Source: UBA5066 sp048500275 (GTDB lineage: Bacteria; Acidobacteriota; Thermoanaerobaculia; UBA5066). From it: a stretch of 64,000 nt of DNA. Positions 28,086 to 36,318 of this stretch are shown one piece after another. Below the pieces are notes generated by a model. The model was not told where the DNA came from, searched no databases, and saw nothing but the letters and a program-made list of their open reading frames with translations. A program made the position numbers and the translations under genes. The DNA is taken from positions 1,984,001 through 2,048,000 of the forward strand of contig JASNYI010000001.1 in assembly GCA_048500275.1 (NCBI GenBank), written 5' to 3'. Each line of letters starts with the position of its first letter. Position 1 is the first letter of the stretch.

Positions 28086-28100
28086 CTGCGAAGGTAAGAA

Positions 28101-28165
28101 GCGGCCGGACCCTGGCATCAGCGGCGAGCGAAGCGAAGCCCGCCGCACGGTGCGCCCGGCATGGC
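28101..28165 (-). repeat. Solitary attC-like sequence
   Basis: Shares about 20 consecutive identical bases (CAGCGGCGAGCGAAGCGAAG) with the attC sites of the array 16 kb away, followed by a CCGC-GCAC-GCC-like right arm. The outer RYYYAAC/GTTRRRY boxes are missing (GCCGGAC and CCGGC instead), so it is not an intact recombination site. It lies just 5' of the CPBP gene. Confidence 0.5.
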
Positions 28166-28263
28166 CTCGGAACAGGAGGTATATGTCTCCGGGCCTCCGG
28201 ATTCGTCGGACCGGCGGCAGAATTGCCGGGGAAGAACGGGATCGGAGGATTGTCGAAGGCACA

Positions 28264-31200
28264 TCACGGAAGCACGACCACCGTCTTCCCGCCCTCCGTC
28301 ACCGTGAAGGCCTTCGGCTCCATCCCCTCGACCGCGAGCGAGTAGCTGCCCGGGGCGAGGTTCTCGACGAGGTCGATCCCGCCGGCGGTGAGGGTCAGCC
28401 GCCCTTCCATGTCGCTCGACCGCCAGGCGTGCGGCCGGCCGAGCGCGTCGAGGAGGGTCGCGAGGCCTTTCTCCCTCGAGGCCGGCCCGGACCTGACCTC
28501 CACGGTCCCTCCCGGCGTGAGCGAGACCTCGAGCGGCGGCCCCGGGACGAGGACGCCCTCGAACGTCCGGGTCGCGTAGCGGCTCGCACCGACGGCGATC
28601 GAGAACTGGCCCGGACGGAGTGAGGCGATCTCCCCCTTCCCGTCCCCGTCGAGCGTCACCCACGCCGAGGCGATGACCGCCCCCGCGCCGTCCTTGACCC
28701 GCACCGACACGCCCCGGAGCGGGATGCCGTAGACCCCGTCGCGGGCGCGCACCTCGAGCCCGTCGCCCCGCGTCATCTCGATGGACCCGGCGTCGCCCCC
28801 CTCCTCCGCGGCCCTCGCCGTGCCGCGCGCCTCCCGGTAGCCGCTCCTGCGGAGCGTGAGGGTGTAGCTCTTCTCCTCGAGCTCCTCCACGAAGAACCGT
28901 CCGTTCGAGTCGCTCGTCGCCCTTCCGGAGCGGGCGGCGGGGTCGTCGTCGAGCGACGCGACGACGAGGACGTCGGAGAGCGGCCGCTTCGTCGACGCGT
29001 CGACGACGACGCCGGAAAGGCTCGCGAGGGGGAGGTCCACGTCGAGGCGCGTCTCGCCTTCGATCTTCACCTTGCGCGACACGCCCCTCCCCATGCCGTA
29101 GACCTCGGCGTGCACCCAGGCCTCGTAGTCGCCAGGAGTGAGCCCTTCGATCCGGTAGGCGCCCGTGTCGTCGGTCCGGCCCGAGCCGCTCTGCCCGGAG
29201 CGCTGCGAGCCGACCACGACGCGCGCGTCGGCCACTGGCCGGCCGCCCCTCGTCACCCGTCCCGAGAGGGCGCCGTTCCCCTCGAAGACGATCTCGGTCT
29301 CGGCTTCCTTCTGCCCCTCCTCGACGACGACGGTGGCGCTGGCCGCGCGCATCGCCCCCGAGGCGAGGTCGCCGGCGGCTGCGCGAACCCGGATCGTCCC
29401 GACCGGCACGCCCGCGAGCTCGAAACGCCCGTCGGCGCCGGCCTTCACCGTCGCCCAGTAGTTGCGCGGCCCGCTCGCGTTGACGCTCACGAGGCCGCGG
29501 AGCGCCTCCGGCAGACCCGACACGCTGCCGCGGAGGGTGGCGCCGCCCGAGAGGACGAGCGTCACCTCGCGCGAGGGCTCGCCCTCCACGACGACCGCCT
29601 CGACCGGCTCGCTCGACTGCCCCGGCACGCTCGCGCGAAGGGTGTACCGCCCCGCGGAGAGCCGGTCGAACCGGAACCGTCCCGACCCGTCGGCGGCCGT
29701 CTCGTCGCCTCCGCCGAACCGGGCCGCGCCCCCCTCGAGCAGGACCCCGGCCCCCGGCACCGGCTGGCGCGTCTCGGAGAGGACGACTCCCGCGATCGCG
29801 CTTCCGTGCGAGAGGGCGATCTCGACGCTCCCCCCGCCTTCCTCCAAGAGGGTGCTTTCGGTCCGCGTCGTGTAGTCGGAGTGCGCGGCCGAGACGGTCA
29901 CCTTCCCGGGCGCGAGGCTGTCCACCTCGAACCGGCCGTCCAGGTCGGTGTAGAGGGTGCCCGATCCGGGTAGCGAGGCCGATGAGCCCGTCTCGCCCCG
30001 GACCGAGATCCTCGCGTCGGGCACGCCGCGCCCCGTCCGCGCGTCCTTCACGAAGCCCCGCAGGAGGCTTCCCGGAGCCACGCGGATCTCGACGCCCTCC
30101 GTCGTCGTCGCCTCCTCGACCACGACGCCGGCGGCCCGACCCACCTGGTAGCCCTTCGCCGTCACGACAACCTGCCACTTTCCGGACGGCACGTCCTCGA
30201 GCGCGAACCGCCCGTCCGGGGCCTCGACGGGGAAGGTCTCGCCGACTCCCCCCGTGAACCGCCCCGAACCCCGGCCGACGCGGAAGACTTCTCCCATGCC
30301 CGGCCTGTCGGGGTGGTAGGAGACCTCGAACGCGCCCAGCGACTGGCCGGTCTTCCCGTCGACGGCCGTTCCCTCGATCCGCCCGGTCCCATCGACGACC
30401 CACTCCACGCCGGTGGCCGGGGCGACGATTCCCTTCTTCGTGGGGCCCGGCCCCATGGCGAAGCCTCCCCCTCCGTAGAGCTGCAGGTCGTACGTCTCGC
30501 CTGCGCGGAGCCCCTCGAGCTCGAACGTCCCGTCGGGACCCGCGGGGTTCATCGGAGAAACCAGCCCGGCGGCCGGCCGGCCCTGGGCGTTCGCGGAGAC
30601 GAGGTACCCCGGGGCCCCTCCCCCGGTCCGGCGCAGGATCGACCCGGAGATCGACGCCCCGGGAAAGAGGACGACGTCGACCGGATCGGGCCTCACGTCG
30701 CGCGCGAGGCGGATCGGGTCGACGGTCTCGGTCGCGCGCCCCGGGGCCTTCGCCGTCAGCGCGACGTCGCCCGGAGCGACGCCCCGGATCTCGAAGGTCC
30801 CGTCCGGTCCGCTTCGCGCGGGAGGCGCTTCGTCCCCCGTGCCGAAACGGACCTGCGTCAACCGGTTCCCCTCGGACGAGCGGACGACGCGCGAGCGGCT
30901 CGTCGAGAGCTCGGCCCCGGCGATCGGGTTCCCCTCGGGGTCCTTCACCGTTCCGGTGAGGACGAGGCCGCGGCGGAGGGTGACCGCGACACCCGTGCGC
31001 GTTCCCCCCGCGACGAGGGAGATCCCGCCGACGGTCGCCTTCTCGAACTCCGGATGCTGGACCGTCAGGCGCTGGTTCTCGCCGGGCAGAAGGCGGGTGG
31101 CTGTGAACGTGCCGTCGGCCCGCGTGCGGAGGCGGCTGCCGGGCCCCGTCCGGCTCCGCATCATCGCCTCCACCGGGCTCTCCGAGGACGACAGGACGGC

Positions 31201-32403
31201 GATCGCGGCGTCCGCCACGGGACGACCGTCCTCGCCCACGACCCTTCCCGAGAGCGTTGCGCCCCGGGTCAGGAGGACGTCGAGCGTGCGCGTCGCCCCC
31301 TTCTCCACCGGCACCTGCCCGCGCATCCACAGGACGTGCCGCGGCTCGTCGGCTCGCACCCAGGCGCTGCCCGGCCGGAGCCCCCGGAAGCGATACCGGC
31401 CATCGGCTCCGGAGCGCGCCGTGAGCCGGCTTCCTGCGGAGACCTGGAGCCTAACGCGCGGCACCGGCTTGAGCGTCGACGCGTCGAGGGTCCGCCCCTC
31501 GAGGATCGAAGGAGGCGCGAGGACGAGGGCGACGGCCGTCGTTGCGCCCGGCGTCGCCGCGGAGAGCTCGGCGAAGCCGTCGTCGCCTCCGTCCGCGACG
31601 ACCGCGCCGCGGCGCTTCGGCAGGTCGGCGAGGCGGAAGCTTCCGTCCGCCCCCGCCTCGACCCACCGGCTCTCGAGGCCGTCGGCCTCGAAGCGGACGA
31701 GGGCGCCCGGTGCGGGGCGGCCGTCCTTCTTCTTCACCGTGCCGGAGAGGGCGGCGCCCGGCGCGAGGGAGATGCCGCGCGGCATCGCGCCCCCCTTCAG
31801 GCCCGTGACGCGCACGGGAGCGAAGCCGGCAGCCTGGACGAGGATCTCGTTCTGTTCCGCCGCGGCCGTGGCGAAGCGGAACTGGCCGTCGGCCCCGGTC
31901 GTCGTCTCCTGCGGGAGGGTCGCCAGCGAGCCGCTGGCACCCGGCCGGCCCTGTGCGAAGAGCCGGACGAGCGCCCCGGCGACGGGCGCGCCGTCGGGCC
32001 CCTGAACGCGGCCGGCGAGCGGCTCGGCCTTCCTGAGAACGAGGTCGCCGAGGTCGTCCGGCTCGGCCGCGTCTCGGGATTCCGGCACCTCCACCGGGAC
32101 GGCCCCCGCCGCCGACACCCGGACGCGGAAGACGACGTCGCGCCCCTGCGGCGCGGGGACCTCGAGCGCGAACTCTCCCGTCGCCGAGGTCGTCACCGTC
32201 GCGAGCGGGCCCGGCTCCGGCTCGCCGCGCGCCATTCGGCGGGCGGCCTCGAGAGGCTCCTCCTCCGGCGCCGCGACGACGGTCGCGCCGGCCACGGGCT
32301 TGCCGTCGAGGACGACCTTTCCGCGGAACGGGGCGGCGGCGGCAGGGGAGTGCGCCGCGAGGAGCGCACCGGCGACGAGGAAGGCGAGTCGGCTTCGGGT
32401 CAA
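28264..32403 (-). CDS. Giant secreted carboxypeptidase-regulatory-like repeat protein
   Basis: 1379 residues starting at TTG 32403 behind GGAGGCCTC. The signal peptide LAFLVAGALLAAHSPAAAA is followed by roughly a dozen or more beta-sandwich modules with the recurring GxVxxxDGxPVAGAxV ... DGxFxxxxLxPGxYxV pattern (CarboxypepD_reg-like). Paralogous to the 1097-residue protein at 18256-21549. Exported, probably cell-surface or periplasmic; no catalytic domain is visible, so an adhesive, scaffolding or glycan-binding role is the likeliest. Repeats make it prone to recombination and domain-number variation. Confidence 0.85.
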   Translation of the reverse strand: MTRSRLAFLVAGALLAAHSPAAAAPFRGKVVLDGKPVAGATVVAAPEEEPLEAARRMARGEPEPGPLATVTTSATGEFALEVPAPQGRDVVFRVRVSAAGAVPVEVPESRDAAEPDDLGDLVLRKAEPLAGRVQGPDGAPVAGALVRLFAQGRPGASGSLATLPQETTTGADGQFRFATAAAEQNEILVQAAGFAPVRVTGLKGGAMPRGISLAPGAALSGTVKKKDGRPAPGALVRFEADGLESRWVEAGADGSFRLADLPKRRGAVVADGGDDGFAELSAATPGATTAVALVLAPPSILEGRTLDASTLKPVPRVRLQVSAGSRLTARSGADGRYRFRGLRPGSAWVRADEPRHVLWMRGQVPVEKGATRTLDVLLTRGATLSGRVVGEDGRPVADAAIAVLSSSESPVEAMMRSRTGPGSRLRTRADGTFTATRLLPGENQRLTVQHPEFEKATVGGISLVAGGTRTGVAVTLRRGLVLTGTVKDPEGNPIAGAELSTSRSRVVRSSEGNRLTQVRFGTGDEAPPARSGPDGTFEIRGVAPGDVALTAKAPGRATETVDPIRLARDVRPDPVDVVLFPGASISGSILRRTGGGAPGYLVSANAQGRPAAGLVSPMNPAGPDGTFELEGLRAGETYDLQLYGGGGFAMGPGPTKKGIVAPATGVEWVVDGTGRIEGTAVDGKTGQSLGAFEVSYHPDRPGMGEVFRVGRGSGRFTGGVGETFPVEAPDGRFALEDVPSGKWQVVVTAKGYQVGRAAGVVVEEATTTEGVEIRVAPGSLLRGFVKDARTGRGVPDARISVRGETGSSASLPGSGTLYTDLDGRFEVDSLAPGKVTVSAAHSDYTTRTESTLLEEGGGSVEIALSHGSAIAGVVLSETRQPVPGAGVLLEGGAARFGGGDETAADGSGRFRFDRLSAGRYTLRASVPGQSSEPVEAVVVEGEPSREVTLVLSGGATLRGSVSGLPEALRGLVSVNASGPRNYWATVKAGADGRFELAGVPVGTIRVRAAAGDLASGAMRAASATVVVEEGQKEAETEIVFEGNGALSGRVTRGGRPVADARVVVGSQRSGQSGSGRTDDTGAYRIEGLTPGDYEAWVHAEVYGMGRGVSRKVKIEGETRLDVDLPLASLSGVVVDASTKRPLSDVLVVASLDDDPAARSGRATSDSNGRFFVEELEEKSYTLTLRRSGYREARGTARAAEEGGDAGSIEMTRGDGLEVRARDGVYGIPLRGVSVRVKDGAGAVIASAWVTLDGDGKGEIASLRPGQFSIAVGASRYATRTFEGVLVPGPPLEVSLTPGGTVEVRSGPASREKGLATLLDALGRPHAWRSSDMEGRLTLTAGGIDLVENLAPGSYSLAVEGMEPKAFTVTEGGKTVVVLP

Positions 32404-32534
32404 GAGGCCTCCGTGCGTTCTCCGGGTCGGCCGGGCGCGGACCCGGAACAGGGACGTGGATTGCGAAGAGTCTACGGATGCGGGCGTGCGTCCGTTGGCG
32501 TGCGGTATACGGAGGCTTGGGTCCCGCTTTCCGC

Positions 32535-33005
32535 CTACTGCTTCCTCTTCTCCGCCCGCTCGAGCCTGGAAGGGGCTTCGCGCAGGAACGAGAGCGTCGC
32601 GCTGCGCGACGAGTAGCCGACGCTGCGAACCGCCGCCTTGCCGTCGGGCCGAACGACGAGGAGGGTCGGAAAGCCGGTGACGTTCGCGCTCGTGATCAGC
32701 TCCTGGACCTCGGGGGTGTTCTTCCCCTCCTCACGCGTGCGGTCCACGACCCTGACGGGAACGTAGTCCTTCTCGATCCGCTTGACGAAGTGCGAGGACG
32801 AGAAGAACTCGAGCTCGAGGCTGTGGCAGGGCGGGCACCAATCCGCCGTGAAGAAGAGCAGCAGGGGCCTGCCCGATTCACGGGCCTCGGCGAAGCCCTC
32901 CGCGATCGTGCGAAAGCGAACGCCGCGAGAGCCGCTCGCCAGGGCCGACGAGGCCAGGAGCAGCGGCAGGAGGGTCGCAAGGACGGCGCGGGGCAGGCGA
33001 GGCAT
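32535..33005 (-). CDS. Thioredoxin-like protein, exported
   Basis: About 156 residues from ATG 33005 behind AAAGGAG (spacing about ten). The N-terminal signal segment is PRAVLATLLPLLLASSALA. The redox site is FFTADWCPPCH, a WCPPC thioredoxin-fold motif, with the cis-proline region TGFPTLLVV about 65 residues later. Such secreted proteins reduce or isomerise disulfides in the envelope. The last 30 residues are duplicated as a gene fragment at 27115-27213. Confidence 0.9.
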   Translation of the reverse strand: MPRLPRAVLATLLPLLLASSALASGSRGVRFRTIAEGFAEARESGRPLLLFFTADWCPPCHSLELEFFSSSHFVKRIEKDYVPVRVVDRTREEGKNTPEVQELITSANVTGFPTLLVVRPDGKAAVRSVGYSSRSATLSFLREAPSRLERAEKRKQ

Positions 33006-33105
33006 CACGCGTCGACTCCTTTCGAGGGGTGAGGGGGACTTCACGCGGCAACTCTACCCGGCGGGTGTGCCGGGCGGCACTCGGGAGTCCGGGCTGCCGG
33101 CGCCG

Positions 33106-33786
33106 TCAACGCGCGACCCAGCCGCCGCACACCGGGAACACCTGGCCGACGAAGCAGTCGGCGGCGCTGCTGCAGAGGTAGGCCGCGAAGAGGGCGTCCT
33201 CGCGAGCCGAGACGAGGCGGCCGAGCGGCACCTCCCGCGCGAGGCGCTCCTGGAACCGCGGGTTCGCCTGGACCTCGGCGGGGAAATACGTCGGGTTGTC
33301 GACGAAGTTCTGGGCGATGGCGTTGACCTGCACGTTGTGCGGCGCCACCTCCACCCCGACCGCCTGCACGTACGCCAGCTGGGCTCCCCGAGCGGCGCTG
33401 TAGGAAGACGCCCTCTTCATGCCGCGCAGGCCGGAGGCGCTCCCGATCACGAGGACCTTCCCTTCCCGCCTCGCGATCATGCCGGGAAGGGCGGCGGCGA
33501 GAAGCCGGGGGAGAGGGTCGACGAGCGCCGCGAACACCCCCCTCCATTCGGCCTCGGTCACGTCGACCGCCGCCGTTGAGGGCGCCTTCAGCGCGAGGTT
33601 CGCGACGAGGACGTCGATTCGGCCGGCCTCGCCGACGACACGCGCGGCCGCGCCCGGGTCGAGGAGGGCCTCGGAGCTGGCGACGACGTCCGCCCCCTGC
33701 TCGGCGAAGACCTCGCAGAGGGCGGGGCCCATGAACTCCGTGGCCTGGGTGATGAGGACGCGCTTCCCCGCGAGAACGTTCTCCAT
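33106..33786 (-). CDS. SDR-type enzyme with halohydrin dehalogenase motifs
   Basis: 226 residues, ATG behind GGGAGG. It has a Rossmann-like SDR fold but lacks the TGxxxGxG cofactor loop; in its place is T13-x4-F18-x-G20. The catalytic set is S116-x12-Y129-x3-R133, with arginine where ordinary SDRs have lysine. Both patterns are the published diagnostic motifs of halohydrin dehalogenases, which use a halide pocket instead of NAD(P)H to convert vicinal haloalcohols to epoxides. The C-terminal half (NPTYFPAE...GQVF..CGG) also resembles HheC. Isolated gene; the natural substrate is unknown. Confidence 0.8.
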   Translation of the reverse strand: MENVLAGKRVLITQATEFMGPALCEVFAEQGADVVASSEALLDPGAAARVVGEAGRIDVLVANLALKAPSTAAVDVTEAEWRGVFAALVDPLPRLLAAALPGMIARREGKVLVIGSASGLRGMKRASSYSAARGAQLAYVQAVGVEVAPHNVQVNAIAQNFVDNPTYFPAEVQANPRFQERLAREVPLGRLVSAREDALFAAYLCSSAADCFVGQVFPVCGGWVAR

Positions 33787-33982
33787 CTGTCCGCCTCCCG
33801 TCGAGAGCCCGGGGCGAGTATGGCGCAGGCCGCCGACCGGCTGACGAGACCGAGCCCGGCTTTGCCCGTGCCACCGTGCCTCCCCGGGTCGGCCGAATCG
33901 GGGGCATCGGCGGCGAGCGTGGCGACTCTGCCTCGGGCCCGCCCGCCAGGCTCGTCGTACGAGGAGCGCGGACGCCCCGCGT

Positions 33983-34399
33983 CTACTTGATGAAGTAGCC
34001 GCTGACGCGCCAGGAGCCGTCCTTCTCGCGCATGGGAGTCACCGTCTCGACGGCCGCGGCCTTGTTCTCGAACTGCGTGTCGAACTGGATGACGACGTAC
34101 TCGCCGTCCGGGGCGCCGGGGGCCGTGCGCGTGAACGTCGCTGCCTTCAGCGTGCGTGCCTTGAGGGCGCCGAGAGGCCCACGCGCTCCCTTCAGCGCCT
34201 TCTCCCAGTCGGCCTTCGTGATGGCCGCCTTGAAGAGCGAGGACGCCTCGTCCCAGCTCGGCCCGTACTTGGCCGCGTCGGTCAGCGCGAGCCAGTCGGT
34301 CGCGGCGGCCTGGGCCTGCTTGACTGCGGCCGCCTCGTCCGCGAGGCCGGGAGCGGCGAGGAGAAGAAGGACCGTCGCTGCGAGGAACGAGCGTCTCAT
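33983..34399 (-). CDS. Exported DUF4019-like protein
   Basis: 138 residues from ATG 34399 behind GGAGGTCC. The signal peptide is RRSFLAATVLLLLAAPGLADE. The mature part has an N-terminal helix with AAATDWLALTDAAKY, then a beta-rich end with YVVIQFDTQF and GSWRVSGYFIK, the pattern of DUF4019 domains (NTF2-like, periplasmic). Function unknown. The frame stays open far upstream but that part is a shadow of the next gene. Confidence 0.7.
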   Translation of the reverse strand: MRRSFLAATVLLLLAAPGLADEAAAVKQAQAAATDWLALTDAAKYGPSWDEASSLFKAAITKADWEKALKGARGPLGALKARTLKAATFTRTAPGAPDGEYVVIQFDTQFENKAAAVETVTPMREKDGSWRVSGYFIK

Positions 34400-34455
34400 G
34401 TGGACCTCCAAACGCGAATCATAGCGAACGCGCGAATCCGAAGGGCCCGCAAGGA

Positions 34456-35334
34456 TCAGGGGTTCGGTCCGGCGCCGGGACCGGAAGTCCGAACGACCTG
34501 CACGAGATCGGGTCGACCGCCTGCCGCGGCCCCGGCTTCCCGCGCCCTTCCGGCGAGCTGCTCTTTCAGCTCTCCGGGCGATTCCCAGCCGGCCCACAGG
34601 TACCGCCGTTCGGCGCCCAGCGCCTCGTTCAGCCGGTCGAGGGCGGCGCTTCCCTCTGCGCGCTCCGCCGCGCAGGCCCGGGCGGTGTCGTCGCCGGACG
34701 ACGACGCCCCGTGCCACGTCCTCGCGCAGTCGACGAAAGCGTCCACGGCCACTTCCACCGCCCGCCACCTCTCCTGGATCGCCGGGCTCCCGCGGTGGTA
34801 GTAGCTCATCATCAGGCCCTGCGTCTCCCGCCGTCTCCGCCACGCGGCGTCGGCCGTGTTGAACGCCTCCCGCAGCTGCCGTCGCTGCTCGAGGACCTTG
34901 TCCCTCTCCGCGCCCTCGTACCGAGCGGGGTCGAATCGGCTCTCCGTCAGGACGATCAGGTCCTGCGCGGAGGCGAGCATCGCGCCCACCTGCTCGTAGG
35001 CCGCCTGTACCGTCTTCAGCTCGCCCTCCGCGTACTCCTTGTAGGCAAGCCGGGCCTGCTCTCCACGCGCCTTCAGCCACTCCTGCTGGAAGTCGCGGTC
35101 CTTCTGGCCGGTCTGGATGACACCCGTGATCACGCTCCCGGCGATCCCCCCGACGAGAACCGTGACGAGCGCGGTCCCCCCGGTCGATTCGAGGAGACGC
35201 TGCCACCAGGGCTTGGGCGACGCCCCGGGCTCCGGTCTCGAGCGGAGGGCGAGAACGCGGGCGACGAGCTCTTCGTGACGAAGGAGCCGCTCTTCGTCCG
35301 GAGTGAGGAGGGGCGATCCGCTATCTGTCGTCAT
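34456..35334 (-). CDS. Membrane-anchored coiled-coil protein
   Basis: 292 residues. A soluble N-terminus of about 48 residues is followed by one hydrophobic segment (TALVTVLVGGIAGSVITGVI), then a long helical, charged region with coiled-coil character (ERDKVLEQRRQLREAFNTAD). No catalytic motif seen. Its ATG overlaps the stop of the gene upstream by 14 bases, so the two are coupled. Confidence 0.7.
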   Translation of the reverse strand: MTTDSGSPLLTPDEERLLRHEELVARVLALRSRPEPGASPKPWWQRLLESTGGTALVTVLVGGIAGSVITGVIQTGQKDRDFQQEWLKARGEQARLAYKEYAEGELKTVQAAYEQVGAMLASAQDLIVLTESRFDPARYEGAERDKVLEQRRQLREAFNTADAAWRRRRETQGLMMSYYHRGSPAIQERWRAVEVAVDAFVDCARTWHGASSSGDDTARACAAERAEGSAALDRLNEALGAERRYLWAGWESPGELKEQLAGRAREAGAAAGGRPDLVQVVRTSGPGAGPNP

Positions 35335-36184
35335 CTGAGACCACCAGCAGGTAGGCCTGGTTCGAGACCAGGTGGATGCCGAGGCAGCGGCGAGCGGGGT
35401 TCGCCCTCAGCCTTGCCTCGAGGCCCGAAGCCGAGGGAGCCCCGGAGACGAGGAAGACGAGCGGCGCCCTCGGTGCCTCGTCCGTCGGCCGGAAGACGAA
35501 GAGGCTCGTCCCGTTTCGCCGCGGCGTGACGAGCTCCAGCCGAAGGCCGCCGGTCGCCTGCTCTGTCAGCCACTGCTGAAGGGTCAGGTCGTCCGTCTCG
35601 GCCTTCTCGAGGACCACGACGGCTGCGGGAGGTGCGGTGGGCACGGGGGTCGGTGTCGTCGGCTCGCCGGTCGAGATCGGCTCGGGGACGGGGACCGGCG
35701 AGATCGGCTCGGAAACCGGAACGGGCCCCCCGAAGGCCAGGATCACGTTCACGGCGCTTCCGGGTGCGAGAGAGACCTGCCTGCTCGTCGTTGCGAATCC
35801 CGCTGCGGACGCGCTCACCGAGTAGGTGCCGGGCGCAAGGTCGCGCAGTCGGAACCGCCCGTCCAGGTCGGTCACCGTGGTCCGCACCTCGGGTCCTCCC
35901 ACCCTCCGGACGGAGACCTCGACGCCGGGCATCCCTCCTCCGTCCAGAACGACCTGGCCGCGCAGGTCGAGGCTCGGTCGCGGCTCACCGATCGCGATCG
36001 GGTCCTGGCCCGCGGCGGCGCGGCAGACCAGCACCATGGCGACGATGAGGCCGAGTGCGCCGAGCGGGTGCCCGCTCGAGGCTCCGGAACTCGGGCGCTT
36101 CTCGTGAAATCGTTGGGACAGAGCGCCCCGATGGGAGTGACTCGCCCCCCGGGACATTCGAATGCCAGGCGAGCATGTGGGCAT
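35321..36184 (-). CDS. Exported protein with one carboxypeptidase-regulatory-like domain
   Basis: About 287 residues from ATG 36184, which has GGAGG eight bases upstream. A hydrophobic segment near residues 42-58 (GLIVAMVLVCRAAAG) acts as signal or anchor. It is followed by one CarboxypepD_reg module (LRGQVVLDGGGMPGVEVSV ... DLDGRFRLRDLAPGTYSV), a proline-rich linker of VPVPEP type and a C-terminal domain of about 110 residues (about 180-287) of unknown fold. Overlaps the coiled-coil gene by 14 bases. Confidence 0.75.
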   Translation of the reverse strand: MPTCSPGIRMSRGASHSHRGALSQRFHEKRPSSGASSGHPLGALGLIVAMVLVCRAAAGQDPIAIGEPRPSLDLRGQVVLDGGGMPGVEVSVRRVGGPEVRTTVTDLDGRFRLRDLAPGTYSVSASAAGFATTSRQVSLAPGSAVNVILAFGGPVPVSEPISPVPVPEPISTGEPTTPTPVPTAPPAAVVVLEKAETDDLTLQQWLTEQATGGLRLELVTPRRNGTSLFVFRPTDEAPRAPLVFLVSGAPSASGLEARLRANPARRCLGIHLVSNQAYLLVVSDDDR

Positions 36185-36318
36185 GGTCACGACCTCCTTC
36201 CTCCTGTTTCACGTTGGCGGAATGGGCATCGGGATCGCACGCCTCGGAACAGGTGGACCTTCCGTGGACGTGTGCCCTGCCGGGCGGCGTCGAAGGCTGG
36301 CGTCCCGGTGCTCGCCGG

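Noticed and set aside
33895..33950. Another attC-like stretch (GGCATCGGCGGCGAGCG)
   Set aside because: Only about a dozen bases match and no right arm or boxes are present; chance is likely in GC-rich DNA.
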